Below, in pieces: positions 9,849 to 21,320 of a stretch of 64,000 nucleotides of DNA (its first letter is position 1; every line of letters begins with the position of its first letter). The notes under the pieces are model-generated. The model worked only from the letters and a program-made list of their open reading frames with translations. It searched no databases and was not told the origin of the DNA. The DNA comes from Hymenolepis diminuta (taxonomy: Eukaryota; Platyhelminthes; Cestoda; Cyclophyllidea; Hymenolepididae): the NCBI GenBank assembly GCA_900708905.1, contig CAADRB010000031.1, positions 166,051 to 230,050 on the forward strand, given 5' to 3'. A program made the position numbers and the translations under genes.

Positions 9849-12800
9849 CTAGAGATTATTGCAATGTGAATAAGCATGTGATCCAATAGCTTCAGGCAAG
9901 AATACCCTAGATCCTTGAATAGATGAATGACGCTGGAGATATTTCCGTATCAGACGATCCTCATATCTGCCAAGACTTCCAAATCGATGCGGTTCCGGAT
10001 GTTCTACAGTTGTTATCTTTTGATTCCAAAGTGAGATTCTACTCGCGCCTAAATTCGCTGTGGTCCTTCTTTCATCAGCTTCTCCAGTATATTCGGCAGT
10101 TAAGCCCAAATGACCTCGAGGAGCCCTCCAAGTACCATAGCCACTATTTGGTATCCCATTACCAATCGAAATATCTAGATCGCCTTGTTTGGGCGCGAAA
10201 ACTCCACTTTGGTGTCGCGAGCGTGGATAGCGACTTAAAGTTGCGTAAATTGAATTTGACGACTGGGCAGGATGTGGAGGAGAGGATATGGGAGAAACCA
10301 TTCGATCAACTTTGGTAGTCGATCGACTATTCTCTGATTGGACGGTTAGGGGACAGAAAGGTGATCTTGCAGATGCGGAGCAAGTAGGACGTCGCTCACC
10401 TGAAATTAAAAAGTGAAATAATTTAAAAAGTTTTCTTCTTCATTAAACCTTGAGAGGTAGTTTTTTAAAGCAATTCAGGAGTTACAATTTGTAATTTAGT
10501 GCTTGTGTCCTTTTTTCGTTTATTTAATCCAAATTTGATAGTCTTTCAACCTAACATATCGTCATATTGAGATTTTTCATCAAGGTTCATAATTTTAACC
10601 ATTCCATTTTTTAAAACGAATGTTTTAGTGCATTTTAGGGACACAAGAAATACCAGAATTAAAAGTAAGCACATAGCGACGCAATTAGAGCATAACAAAT
10701 TGATTCCGACATGTTTTAACTAAATCTAGGTCGCGTATCATGTTCGCTGCATATAGTTCGATGTACGATCTCAAACTACGCTCATTAGATTTCAAATAAG
10801 AAAAGCTTATATTATTCCATGTTCTTTAGAGTTTTATGTCCTAGTATGCAAATTACTGCGTCGAATAAATAATTCAACAACTACTAAAAGCACTTCAAAT
10901 ATTTAAAATTTCACAAATTATATGTCGTCAGGTGTTGATGCATTGCCAAAATCTAAAGTTTCGCTGCAGGAACTAATAAACTGCTACTTCTTTGTATACA
11001 TGTATCCGTGTGAGATTAGTTAAGCATTTATCAAATTTAAGTTGATTAAATGATGATGAATTGACTTGTAGAAATAAAAGAGACTCAAACCCTCTTAAGT
11101 GCCCCGAAATAAATAACAGACGCAGCGACAAGGGAAAAGGATTTAAGAAAGGCGACGTTTACATTGCAGTAAACTGATTTTAATATTACCTTTCACTGAT
11201 ACCATGTCCAGTTGTAAGATTATCGACGTCGATAATTTATTATAAGAATTAAAAATTAGAATACTCTTCTTCGAAAATCTCAAAAAGGAAAAATAATATC
11301 CGATTGATCTTTATTCATTATTTAATAAGTTTTAAATGTATGGTGCGGTGTTATTTCTTCTGCTATCACTTTAAAGATACTGTATTCTTTATAATGGAGC
11401 TACTGACTATTTTATGAAGAAATACTTCATTCACTGATTGAATTTGGCAAACTGATTTGCACTTCTGTTTGAATTTACTGTCTACTTTTAGGTTTCTTAT
11501 TGAGGAGTATCTTTTATATCCTCAATATCAAATGTAGAATTAAATAGCTGTTTCTTAATAAAAACCACCGAAGGCGATTTCTCAGGGAAATCTGTGCATT
11601 AAGTGAAAATATGTCAATTCAACCTCCTAAAGATGCAATTATCCATTTAGATACAATCTAAACAAAGTTAATATTTCTGGATCATATGTTAAAAAGTGTG
11701 GCAATTTCCATGCATTTTAAGGAAAATATAAAAAAACATTTGACTCGAGTAGAGGAAAGGGACTTTGAGTAGATTTGATGCGAAACAACCCATCACCTCT
11801 CTTGTTGACTAAAATTAATCAATATGGTAGACCGTCCACATTCATAGATATGTACTGGTGAGTAATGATCTCATAATCTCCAACTGTGCTGATTTGTAGG
11901 TTGTGACATATGACAGGGTCTCAACCAGAAAATTTAAAACAGATACGTAAAGTACCAGTGGTATCAGTGGCAAGTCTCAATCATTTAGTAATTCGGTCCA
12001 AAAATTCTAACGTTCTGAGGATTTTTATTTAGATTGAGGATTTAATGGTAGCCCTAAAATTAATCTCTTTAAACCACTCATTTAATGCGAAATATTTTAT
12101 ACATCCATTTTAAGTTGGTCAAGATAGGAAAATATAAATAGAAGAAAAAAGAGCCTGAAATAATTGCTGCCGAGCATGCAATAAGTGTGCTCTAAATACT
12201 CAAAAAGAGGATCATAATCTTCAAGGTTGTGATTCCATTGGTCAAATGAAGTGTTTATTGTTCCCACATCTGTTGGAATAAGAGTCAACAGAGTTATTAA
12301 GCTGCTTATCTCTCATGTCATCTATTGTAAAAGAGTCAAAATTATGATCACTGTTAACAAAGACTTCTGGTCTTATTTAATCATGTGAACAGATTAAAAG
12401 GACGAAAAACTACTTAGAAAGAATTATGATTTGATAAGTAATAATGCTTGTTGTTTTCATATCAATAACGAGAGTTGAATTGTTAATATTGACTGACCTG
12501 AAAATAGTAGGTCGTCAATTAATCGGCGGCCAGGGCGATTGAAAATTGTCAATATATAACCAAAACAATCCTTTTCTTATCACACATTTGTCATAGGCTG
12601 CTCATTAATACGGTTTGGAACAGACTCCCAACATAGTCTAGTCCAGTCCACTGGGTATTTAGGAATAGGGGGTGCTGAGATGGGCCTTTAGCTACTCCAA
12701 GTTTTAGGTCAGCAGCTCAATTTCTTGGGTATCCAAAAAAAAACATTAGAAAGCTTCAATTTGATACATTTGAAACTGTCATACTGAATTAAACAGGAAA

Positions 12801-15800
12801 TTGTTACTGGTTGGACCAACTAACGTTAATTTAAATATTCAGTTAAAGTGAACGTAGAACTGGGAAACAAATGCGAGTTAGGGTCAGATTCTCAGTAAAC
12901 GAATCAACGAGGATTGAGACAGTCCTTCAAATATGGACATTTAATTTCGGAGCTGGATTGGTAAGAATCGAAGCACAACGATTTGTAATAAAGAAGTAAA
13001 ACTAAATTCTACTGACCTCAGATTATAAATATGAAATCCTATGTTGTGACTTACACAGGCTAGCTAGAATTAAATACCTAGTTTTCATTATCTGTTTTTC
13101 ATATTCATTCTTAATTCAGTCAGCAGACTAATCAAATTTGCACACGATGAAAGTAGATTAAATTTCCTAATTCAGGAATCTAAGACTTTTGAGCATCAAG
13201 GTTTGTTGCAATTCTTTTTACTAAAACTTGATAAGCTCAAAAAGCACGACAAAATAAGATTCTATGACTTTCATACCGCCATTCCCAAATTAATTGAACC
13301 ATATTACTACTCTATCAGTAAGCAGGTATTTCGTTGCTTTGGCTTGGCCCTAGATTTGGGTTCTAATTATTCATTAATTAACTAGAAATTTCCATTGTGA
13401 ATAACTTACGTGAACGCTCCAGAGGTGGAGTTAGACGTGGAGAGAGGCCTTTGAACATCCATGGACCAGTGTAATGGTGTGGTGGTTTCTTTTCTTCTTC
13501 CGACTTTCCGGACACATCCTTTCGAGAGAGACTACTTCGGAGTTCATATTGAGCCTGCTGGCTTTCCTCAACATAGACGCTCCGGCGTGTTGGGAACACC
13601 TGCAAAATTAAGCATAGGTAAGCATTTGAACACGGAAAGAAGTAAATGGTCTAACATTGAATGAAATGGGGATGTGGCAGAATTGGATCATTTTATTCTA
13701 CCTGAATTCTGAATAAATTATCCTCTTTCTCATAGCACAGTAACTTACAGAGCACTCTTCTTACCATATCCTGGACCTAAATAGATATCTATTTATGGCG
13801 AGACAGAAATATCAAGGCTTCATCCGGTGAGATGAGTTTCATTATGTTAAGCCACATAAATATTAAAACATGCATGAAATTAACAATTTAGGGAGGCAAA
13901 TCCTTACGTAAACTAAATAACCAATAGAGTCTCGGGAAAGGGGGATTAGAGCGTACTTAAAAGGAATGGTATGGTATTTGTTGTGGGGGGCTGGGGAGAG
14001 GGGAATACCTATGAGTGAAAACGCGCAATCGAAGATTATAGATTGACTACTTGATAAAATTGAGTGATTGTTCATGCCACATAGATTCATTTATGCCTTC
14101 TTACATTCAAGAGCAGGCGGATGGAATTAGCAATGAAATTTTATAAGCATGATTTTTATATTGTTGCATTTCAGAATGGCATTCGTTGAAAGAGTGAACA
14201 TAAAATTTTAACTATCTGAAAAACGCTGAAATTTGGCTTTTAGATCCATGTTTGACCTATATGATTGATGTTCAGTAATGTTATCATGAGATTCGTACAT
14301 AATTTATACTTCAAGCTTATAATCACTACTTGACAGAAAGGGAAACAATTCACTAGTGCTACCAATTCCGCGTCATCGACAAATTACATCCACGTCATAA
14401 TGATGACAAGTCACGGCATGATGAAGTAAATCTTCACCATCAATTAGTCCTTTGTCCGAACAATCGATCACGATTTGACAATGAAGTCTAATAATTGGTT
14501 CAATTTCCCCGGTCCACCACAAAACGACTAAACCCTATTCTTTGTATATGTAATACTTTCTTACTTTCACTAATAAGCTGGTCTGGTCTGATCAATAGAC
14601 TAGTCTTGTCTGGTAAGTCACCGTTATTCTTTCTTTCTGGGTCTGAGCAACGGTAGAATACTTGAGGACAGGGCCTGATAACACATTACATCGCTACTAA
14701 TTCGAAAATACCCAAGTTGACTGTTTGATTATTTCTGATCTAATGTATTCAGTAAAGTAACCCACCTCTTGGCTGAAGCATATATACATATAGATGCCAT
14801 ATCAGGCTATAATTACTTCACAATATGATTTTTGTTGTCTGGCTTGTTAACAATAAACACAATTTCTATTGCAGAATCGTAACTCTAATTTTGTGCTTCT
14901 TCTAAAATACAAGATTTTCGGATGATTCATTTAAATAGGTATCCTATTTTAAACGACTGATGTCATGGAAAACATAAACATGCTCTAGTATGCTCTGCTA
15001 TACTAAAATTGTTACGTTTTTCATCTATTTGAACAGAGAAAAAATCCTCAAGTTTGAACATTATAACATCAGTACATGAAGCGTTGGATTATATCCCAGA
15101 TGAAAAAGCGCAAAACTGGAATCAGAGGGTCAAATTTTGCAAGACTCTTATTATGCCCTTACTTTAATGTCTACTTCTACTCTACTCCCATTCCTTAACT
15201 CACATTGAATTGCGTAACGATTCTCTGTTTCCAGACGGTTTCTTACGGTGAACTAATGGTAATAAATAATTAGCGTGATCTCTTAACTAAAATTAAATTC
15301 TTTAAAGATGATTTACTTTATCTGAGAGTTTGAAACCGTTTTGTTGAATGATTGTGTATTTAAGACAACTCTTTTCCTATTCTTCTCTTACATAACGCTT
15401 GTTCAAATAATTGGAAATAGTCAATAAGACAACCAAGCTGAAAGTGAAATGGTGAAAGTAAGATAGCGTAGGGATAAAGTGACACAACCAACTGGGGTCA
15501 GACGGTTTAAATATTGCAATCATTAAATAAATTACTTCAATAATTGAAACAAAACGTTTTAGAACTTATTGATGAGTGGCAACCTCATATTTTCCAGCCA
15601 AAATATAAACACTTACATAATCAGAAAATTATTTGAATTATGCGGAATCAAAATAGTTTTAAGTCAGCAAAAAAGATATATTTCTTTACTATTTAATTAC
15701 CTTCGTAAACCTACATCAAAATTTAAATAAGTTTTCAAAACCCTCTTGTAACACTCGAATGAGCAAGACATTTAATAAATTATAAAATACCCTTAATAAG

Positions 15801-18800
15801 CATGTCTTAAATGAAGTAAGGGAAAATATTGTCGTCAGTAGTACTACGGAAAGTTTTAAAACGTGTTTACGATAAAGGTGAGTAATAAAATGAATTTGAT
15901 TTAATAGCTTCAAAATCCAGGACTGTCTGTCAGAATACCTTGTATTACACTGAATTAATGACAATTCAAAATATTTGAATTTTAATCTTTTATGAAAAGT
16001 TGCGAATTTCTACCAAGAAGTCCACACTGAGCTCAAATTACTTAGAAAGAAATATACGTTTGATATCAGGTGAATATATAGCAAAAATTTACGATCTCCC
16101 AACGATGCATTAGATAAATAGAAAATTTGTTGAAATGAACGACGATTTCGATAGAAGTTTTTTCAATCCTAGTTTCTATTAATTCTTCAATGGGGCAATA
16201 TTAAGTCCAGAAAATTGCTCATATTTGATTAAAATTCCAAAATCCCAAATAAACCTTTAAATCTACTCATTTTTGAATAAAGTGAGAATTACTAATTGGT
16301 AATTTTAAAAAGCGATTGACTTTTGAGTCAATTTACAGTTTACGCCGTCGAGTGCCGCCAACATTAATGTCATTATAATTTTATTATTTAATTTTTAATG
16401 TTAAACCAAAAATTTGTTTTTATATTTAGCCTGGTTCAAATCTCGTGCAGTAAATTATCGACGAATCAGCTGATTTATACATTCATATTTGTATTGATGT
16501 GAAAATGGGAGCAGTGAACGCTAAGTTTTGCAAACCGGCATCTAGTAAAATAATGGAAGTAAAGAGACAAATCCAAGGTTGCAATCTAATCACTGATCCT
16601 GATCAAGTCAAGGTTCTTCACAAGCCACTCCATATTAATAAAATTCCAGAAAACGCAAAGTTCAAAGTGCCAAATAAAGAACTGGAGGGGCCTTATTATT
16701 ACACTGAAAATCTCCAAATTAATCACAGCAGAGTTTTGAGGAAATTCATTGAGCATTCATTGTGGGTGCCCACAAATTTGCTCTCTATGTTCTATAACCC
16801 AAACGACAGAAGATTGGTTGCTATAGCTAGGAGAACCGGGTGCTATTTTGTATTGATATCAATGCCGACGAAAAACAAACATGGCCAAATTGGCAGACTT
16901 GTTAGGGTCAAAGCCCCAACAGAACGGGCCTTAAAAATGGCACTTAACATAGTGGCCCAAGATTTTCCAACAATAATGGAAAAGAATGTCAAACCAGCCA
17001 AGTACCCAGAACAGAATCTGACTGTGACTCCAGTTGGATGTATGGTGATACAGTCCTAGATATCCGCAGTCCATTGCATGCCCAACAGAACAACCACAAG
17101 CATACGATCACAATCTGTCCGTTGGAAACTGTCAGCACCATTCTATCATATCTTAATCACTTTACCAATATGTCTGCGCGTTATATTACTGTTATTATTG
17201 CTCTACGTCTCAAGATATTGATATCGAGTCAGGAAGATTAGGTCAAGTAATGTTTAGAAGTTAAAAGTGAATTCTAACGTAAAAACAGAACTTTTCAAGC
17301 ATTCGTCAGATTTCAGTGAAGGTGAAAACCGAATCCAGCCTGTGAGTAACTTATCCCAACCAGAATAAAGACCAAACAATTGCCGTATCATGCGAACTGT
17401 GTCATGCTAGTTCACTTAACTTCTTATCATTCTCGTCTGCAATGAAATTAGCATAACAACATTGACTACTAATGCAGCTGTCCTCTTGATGACCAGTGGT
17501 ATCAGAAATCTCCAAGTATGACTGTTGATTCTTCCATCTACTTGGGGTCTTTCTTATATATCACAAAAATCTGTATCGGTTCAATGTGCATCATTGCTGG
17601 ATTGCATCGAGTCCAACTTCTCTTCCATCCAGTCTATCAACTTTCTATCTGCTCTTACTCTATTAGGAGCATCTAATCCCTACCAAATTCCTCAGATCCC
17701 CTTTTACCACAGCTCCAACTTTGATACCCAGGGACCAGTATGCCCTTGTTATGAAACCTTAATGTTTAATCCTATGTAAATATATGATTGAAAAAAATAT
17801 TGTTCAAAAAGATCCTGAAATCTATTTTAAAAATAATGCCAGAACTTCTTTTTAGTAGAATAAGTACTGCATTGAATGATGGTACCAAGTGTAAAATGAA
17901 TCAGAAGAATAGGTGAAAAAGATTAAATAAATCTCAGTGATTAATATGAGGAAAAATAATTTACAGGGATTGATGTAGAAGATCACGCTAAGTCAGTACC
18001 ACAAAATTACATCCGTTAAACTTATCATATCATAATCTAGGTAACATACAGTTCTCCTAAATTGTGACAGTTCTGCTCAAATCTGATCAGTTTCGTCATA
18101 AATCGACTTTTTAGTGACATGACCTTAAACCTTAGACTATTGTATAAATTGACAAAGATTAATTTTCACACATTAGAGTTGATTAAAAGATTGTATTTTA
18201 AGTATAAATTGTGAATTCCGCATATCATTTCCCCTAATTTTATTCGCACGTTAGTTCCACTTGCAGTCATGTATTTCATATAGAAGCTTAGACGAAACTT
18301 ACCCATTTTCCTCTCTGTGTAGTGTGATTGTCCTCTTCAATCGATGATGTAGCCTCCAAACAACCAATCACTGGTGAACTGGATGAAGATGAAGAGGATG
18401 TAGAAAGTCGCGACATTCTCCTAAAAGGCGTCACACCACGAGTGACAAAAATCTTCGGTGGATCTCGAATCAGAGGTATGTGAAGCAACTCCTTCTTCCC
18501 CTTCTCTTCTTCCTCCTTCTCTCTGAAATCTTCCGGTTCTTCATTTGATGAAATGCAGTATTTGATCACAGGCTGCTTTTTTGGGGGGAACTTTGGTTTA
18601 GAATATGTCAGCGGAGATGGAGTATCCTGAATATTGATTGATTTTCCGATGGTCCCTGAAGACCTCCGAGTGCGTTGAACTGTACTCGACTTTATCTCAA
18701 GTTGCTTTTTGCGATTTTCTGCCTTACTGATGGCGACGTCTACGTCACTGCCAGAAGGGGAAGAATCTTGTGCGGGTTCATTTTTAGAAACCACGATGCT

Positions 18801-21158
18801 ACTCTGTCTCGTAAAGGTTGGCTTGAAGTTGTCTTCATTTGGACTGTACCTTAATGGAGGAGAAGGAGGTCTATGCAGAGAATCAGAGGTCTCATCATTA
18901 TCACAGTGTATTTTGATCAAACTTTGAGGTCGAGAGGTCATTCCTCTTGCTGGAGTATGGTTCCGATGGCTGATTAACGGTTTGTACGAAGACTGTGAAC
19001 GTGCTCCTGGTTCTTGACTGTTCTTTTCAATAATGTTTTCATGGAAACGGACAAAGTTCTTGAAATTAGAGCTGGAATGACCGGTTTTCTCGGAACCTGT
19101 CATTGGATTTGTTGGTTCCACAGTAGGAAGGATATCAGGAGGTGGTGGCGAAGGCAATGGAGGAGAAGGTAAAGGAAAAGAATTTGAGTCACTTGGGCTA
19201 TAAGATTCATTAAAAATGGAATTGGCTCGGGTGAGAGAATGGTGGGTGCTTGGTGCTGGACCCGAAGTATGGCGTTGCCGTTGATATACATCTAGGGAAA
19301 TAAAGGAAATTGAATGACTTATCTCTTGCTGTGAATCAGTTATGTGGATTTGCATTAAGAGCTTATTTAGAAATCTGGGAAAGATACTTTGGTGAATGTT
19401 GATCCCCTAAATGAACTGTAAAAATCAACTTTAAAGGAAAGATTTGTACATTTAATTCACATGGGCATATCTCGTGATTGAAATAAGCGTCAAAACTTAT
19501 AAAGTCTGGTCTAGTTTGATCTCCTGAACGCCTAGTTACCTCGTCATTTATTGGATCTTGCTTTTGCTTTATAAACATTGTGAAATCACATCTGGATATT
19601 TGCTCTCTTATTTTAATTTCTCTCTTTTAGTTAAAATAAAAGTGGTTAATTTAAAAAAGTCAATTATTGATCCTGATTATTAACAGATGGCATGAAAATC
19701 TTAAAATTTAAGTAATGAAAAGGTATTTGAAATACTTTAAAACACTTCAAAAAAAATCTCACCGTTTTGATTGTCGGATAAAACAAGTATGAAAAGAAGA
19801 AATTGTTTATGCAACCACTCTTCTTATTTTTTGCACTGCCACATGTCTGTTTTCAAACAATTATTCCAAATTCAAGGCTACTCAACGAGATAAAGGGAAA
19901 ATGTCCCCATGAAAATAACTTTCAGAACTAAATATGGAAAGAATGTTAAAATACGGAAAAGGTGACTATAAAGCCTCTTATAACTACCTTTTCTTTGAAC
20001 TAGAATTTCCAATTCGCATACCATATGCAATCTTTAAATAAATGAATTTATTATTATTTGAAATACTTTCGGACAACAGTCGATTCAGAAGTCATGAGAT
20101 CAATGCTCAACGGTGGACAACCAGTGATTTGAATGACCAGCCACGCTAGTTAATTGTGTAAACGGGAGGATTAGTAGACTGCGCATTTCATGTTAATTAG
20201 GCTCCAGGCTCAACTTCCTTTGATGGACTCAGGAAGCAAAAACACTTCCAATAATTAATTACACTTTTTCAGGAATGTTGCAAAATCACTTTGGGGAAAA
20301 TAACTATTTTTTACCAGTTAGAGAAAGTAACTTAACCCAAAGTTCAACTAAAAACCTATCAAGTTGAGAGCTGATTATACTGAAGTATCCGAAAACACAT
20401 CCATATCGATCAGTTATTGATTTAAAGAAGACGGAATAAGATTACTCTTAGAAGGTTGATTTATTCAATTTTTCTGATAATTTTAAGTGAGCTCATAGTA
20501 AGTACACAACAAGAAGTCGGGCGAAAATGATGGAGTGTGAAGCTGTCAACTGTAATGTTTTCAGATCACTATTTCTGTGGTACAATGATAAAGAGGAATT
20601 CCAGTGCCCGATTTTCGATTGTTTCAAATCTTATAGAAGATATAGGTGGTTGAAATTTCACATATCTGAATGTCATTCTCAGTGAAGATACCAGATTCAA
20701 TGTAGATCTCTTTGAAAATGTTATGAAAAGGTAATAGTATGTATTCTTTTGAGCATTAAAGAGAAGTAAAGATATCGAATTCCATGGAGCGAGTCTCCGT
20801 AGCCTCCTCTACATTATTTCAACATAGCCATAGGTATGCATTGACTTGTACGAATGACGTGCTGTATACTAGCTTTATTAATATGCGGACATATTGTTAC
20901 TCAGCAATATTTAACTTATTATAACATGAATGCTATAAACTCTTTGGAAAAATATGAAATGAACGACGAAAAATTCTTACCAAGAGCTAAATCCTGTCTT
21001 TGATCGTCCCTCTTTACTCTACGTAGAGGAAAAGCTGATCTATTCCGAATCTGCGTTAGAATATCCTCTTGAATTCGTCTCAAATCTACATCCATCTGGT
21101 TCTCGACAATGGAGACCTTTTTGGAACTTCCGCGCTCTCCTCCAGCCCTACGTAGCAT
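9849..21158 (-). CDS. Uncharacterised disordered protein with WH2-like N-terminus and proline-rich runs (635 aa)
   Basis: I do not recognise the family. Four exons join cleanly in frame: 21158-20981, 19291-18303, 13599-13410 and 10399-9849 (introns 1689, 4703 and 3010 nt; GT-AG; phases 1, 0, 1). The ATG at 21158 follows an in-frame TGA. Residues about 24-47 contain DILTQIRNRSAFPLRRVKR, which resembles the actin-binding WH2 pattern (LLxxIR...LRRV) but with a longer spacer. Next comes a proline-rich stretch (PLPSPPLPSPPPP), many S/T-P and RxxS sites, an acidic-basic block (EEEEKGKKE), a run of eight serines, and a basic, Ser/Arg-rich C-terminal third with YEDRLIRKYLQRHSS near the end. No membrane span or signal peptide is seen. 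WH2 plus polyproline suggests a cytoskeletal adaptor; this is inference. Introns 1 and 2 each contain a short plus-strand reading frame. Confidence 0.8.
10400..13409 (-). other. Intron 3 of the 635-aa gene
   Basis: Donor CAC|GTAAGT at 13409, acceptor ATTTCAG ending at 10400, 3010 nt. The interior is AT-rich; I see no nested gene or clear transposon in it. Confidence 0.8.
16505..17059 (+). CDS. Intronless protein with degenerate KH-like domain (184 aa), nested in an intron
   Basis: A long frame with balanced codon use and a good ATG context (AAAATGG); the frame extends two codons further only through GTG. Residues about 86-155 follow the KH (RNA-binding) pattern: LWVPTNLLSMF, then LVAIARRTGCYFVLIS (the helix-TG-strand element), then GRLVRVKAPTERALKMALNIV (strand plus final helix). 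The canonical GXXG loop is missing: NPND occupies roughly its place, so nucleic-acid binding is uncertain. The N-terminal half is basic with no signal peptide or membrane span. It lies inside intron 2 of the 635-aa gene on the opposite strand and has no introns, as expected for a nested gene or a retrocopy. AATAAA is found 305 nt downstream. I do not recognise an orthologue. Confidence 0.7.
   Translation: MGAVNAKFCKPASSKIMEVKRQIQGCNLITDPDQVKVLHKPLHINKIPENAKFKVPNKELEGPYYYTENLQINHSRVLRKFIEHSLWVPTNLLSMFYNPNDRRLVAIARRTGCYFVLISMPTKNKHGQIGRLVRVKAPTERALKMALNIVAQDFPTIMEKNVKPAKYPEQNLTVTPVGCMVIQS
17364..17369 (+). terminator. AATAAA signal downstream of the KH-like gene
   Basis: AATAAA on the plus strand, 305 nt past the stop of the KH-like frame. 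No adenine tract that would betray a retrocopy tail is evident right after it. Confidence 0.35.
19292..20980 (-). other. Intron 1 of the 635-aa gene, host of a zinc-finger frame
   Basis: Donor CTTG|GTAAGA at 20980, acceptor TTTCCCTAG ending at 19292, phase 1; the joined codon is GAT. The intron carries the plus-strand C2H2 microprotein frame at 20527-20685. Confidence 0.8.
20527..20685 (+). CDS. Single C2H2 zinc-finger microprotein (52 aa)
   Basis: A short intronless frame that begins with two ATGs and ends in TGA. The C-terminal half holds one complete Cys2His2 finger: FQCPIFDCFKSYRRYRWLKF followed by HISECH, that is C-x4-C-x12-H-x4-H with the conserved aromatic before the first Cys, an aromatic (Tyr) in the linker and Leu before the first His. 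Upstream, CEAVNC suggests a half finger without histidines. An isolated, perfectly spaced finger in AT-rich intron DNA is unlikely by chance, so it is either a small nested gene or the last surviving exon of a larger zinc-finger gene. ATTAAA at 20755-20760 is a possible poly(A) signal. Expression is unknown. Confidence 0.5.
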   Translation: MMECEAVNCNVFRSLFLWYNDKEEFQCPIFDCFKSYRRYRWLKFHISECHSQ

Positions 21159-21320
21159 TTGGAGGTGCCTTCACCTGATGAATGAGCGGTTTTCAACTCA
21201 AGCGCTGACCCATGACCTCTCAACGAGTGTGCTGATTGGTCTGATTAGTAACCAGAGGCGCAGCAACATTGCGCTGATATGAGGTCAAGTTTGACTTAGT
21301 AAGGTCAGTTTGATGTTCGC
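21159..21320 (-). promoter_or_regulatory. Upstream region of the 635-aa gene
   Basis: ATTGG at 21235-21239 lies about 77 bp upstream of the ATG in a patch richer in CpG than its surroundings (AGCGCTGACC, AGGCGCAGC, TTGCGCTG). Promoter role is inferred from position only. A CAG|GTGAAG just upstream of the ATG could instead be an acceptor of a 5' UTR intron. Confidence 0.35.

Larger units (their letters stand above)
13600..18302 (-). other. Intron 2 of the 635-aa gene, host of the KH-like gene
   Basis: Donor TGG|GTAAGT at 18302 and acceptor AATTTTGCAG ending at 13600. It contains the complete plus-strand KH-like reading frame at 16505-17059. A further open frame at 17525-17779 downstream may belong to that transcript's 3' region or be chance. 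The rest is featureless. Confidence 0.75.

Noticed and set aside
9923..10318. 131-aa plus-strand open frame
   Set aside because: It lies exactly opposite the last coding exon of the 635-aa gene, whose exon joins are in phase with its neighbours. The plus frame is the antisense shadow.
17525..17779. 84-aa plus-strand frame downstream of the KH-like gene
   Set aside because: The frame starts without an ATG in good context and shows no domain; it could be 3' UTR of the KH-like transcript. Not strong enough for a separate gene.
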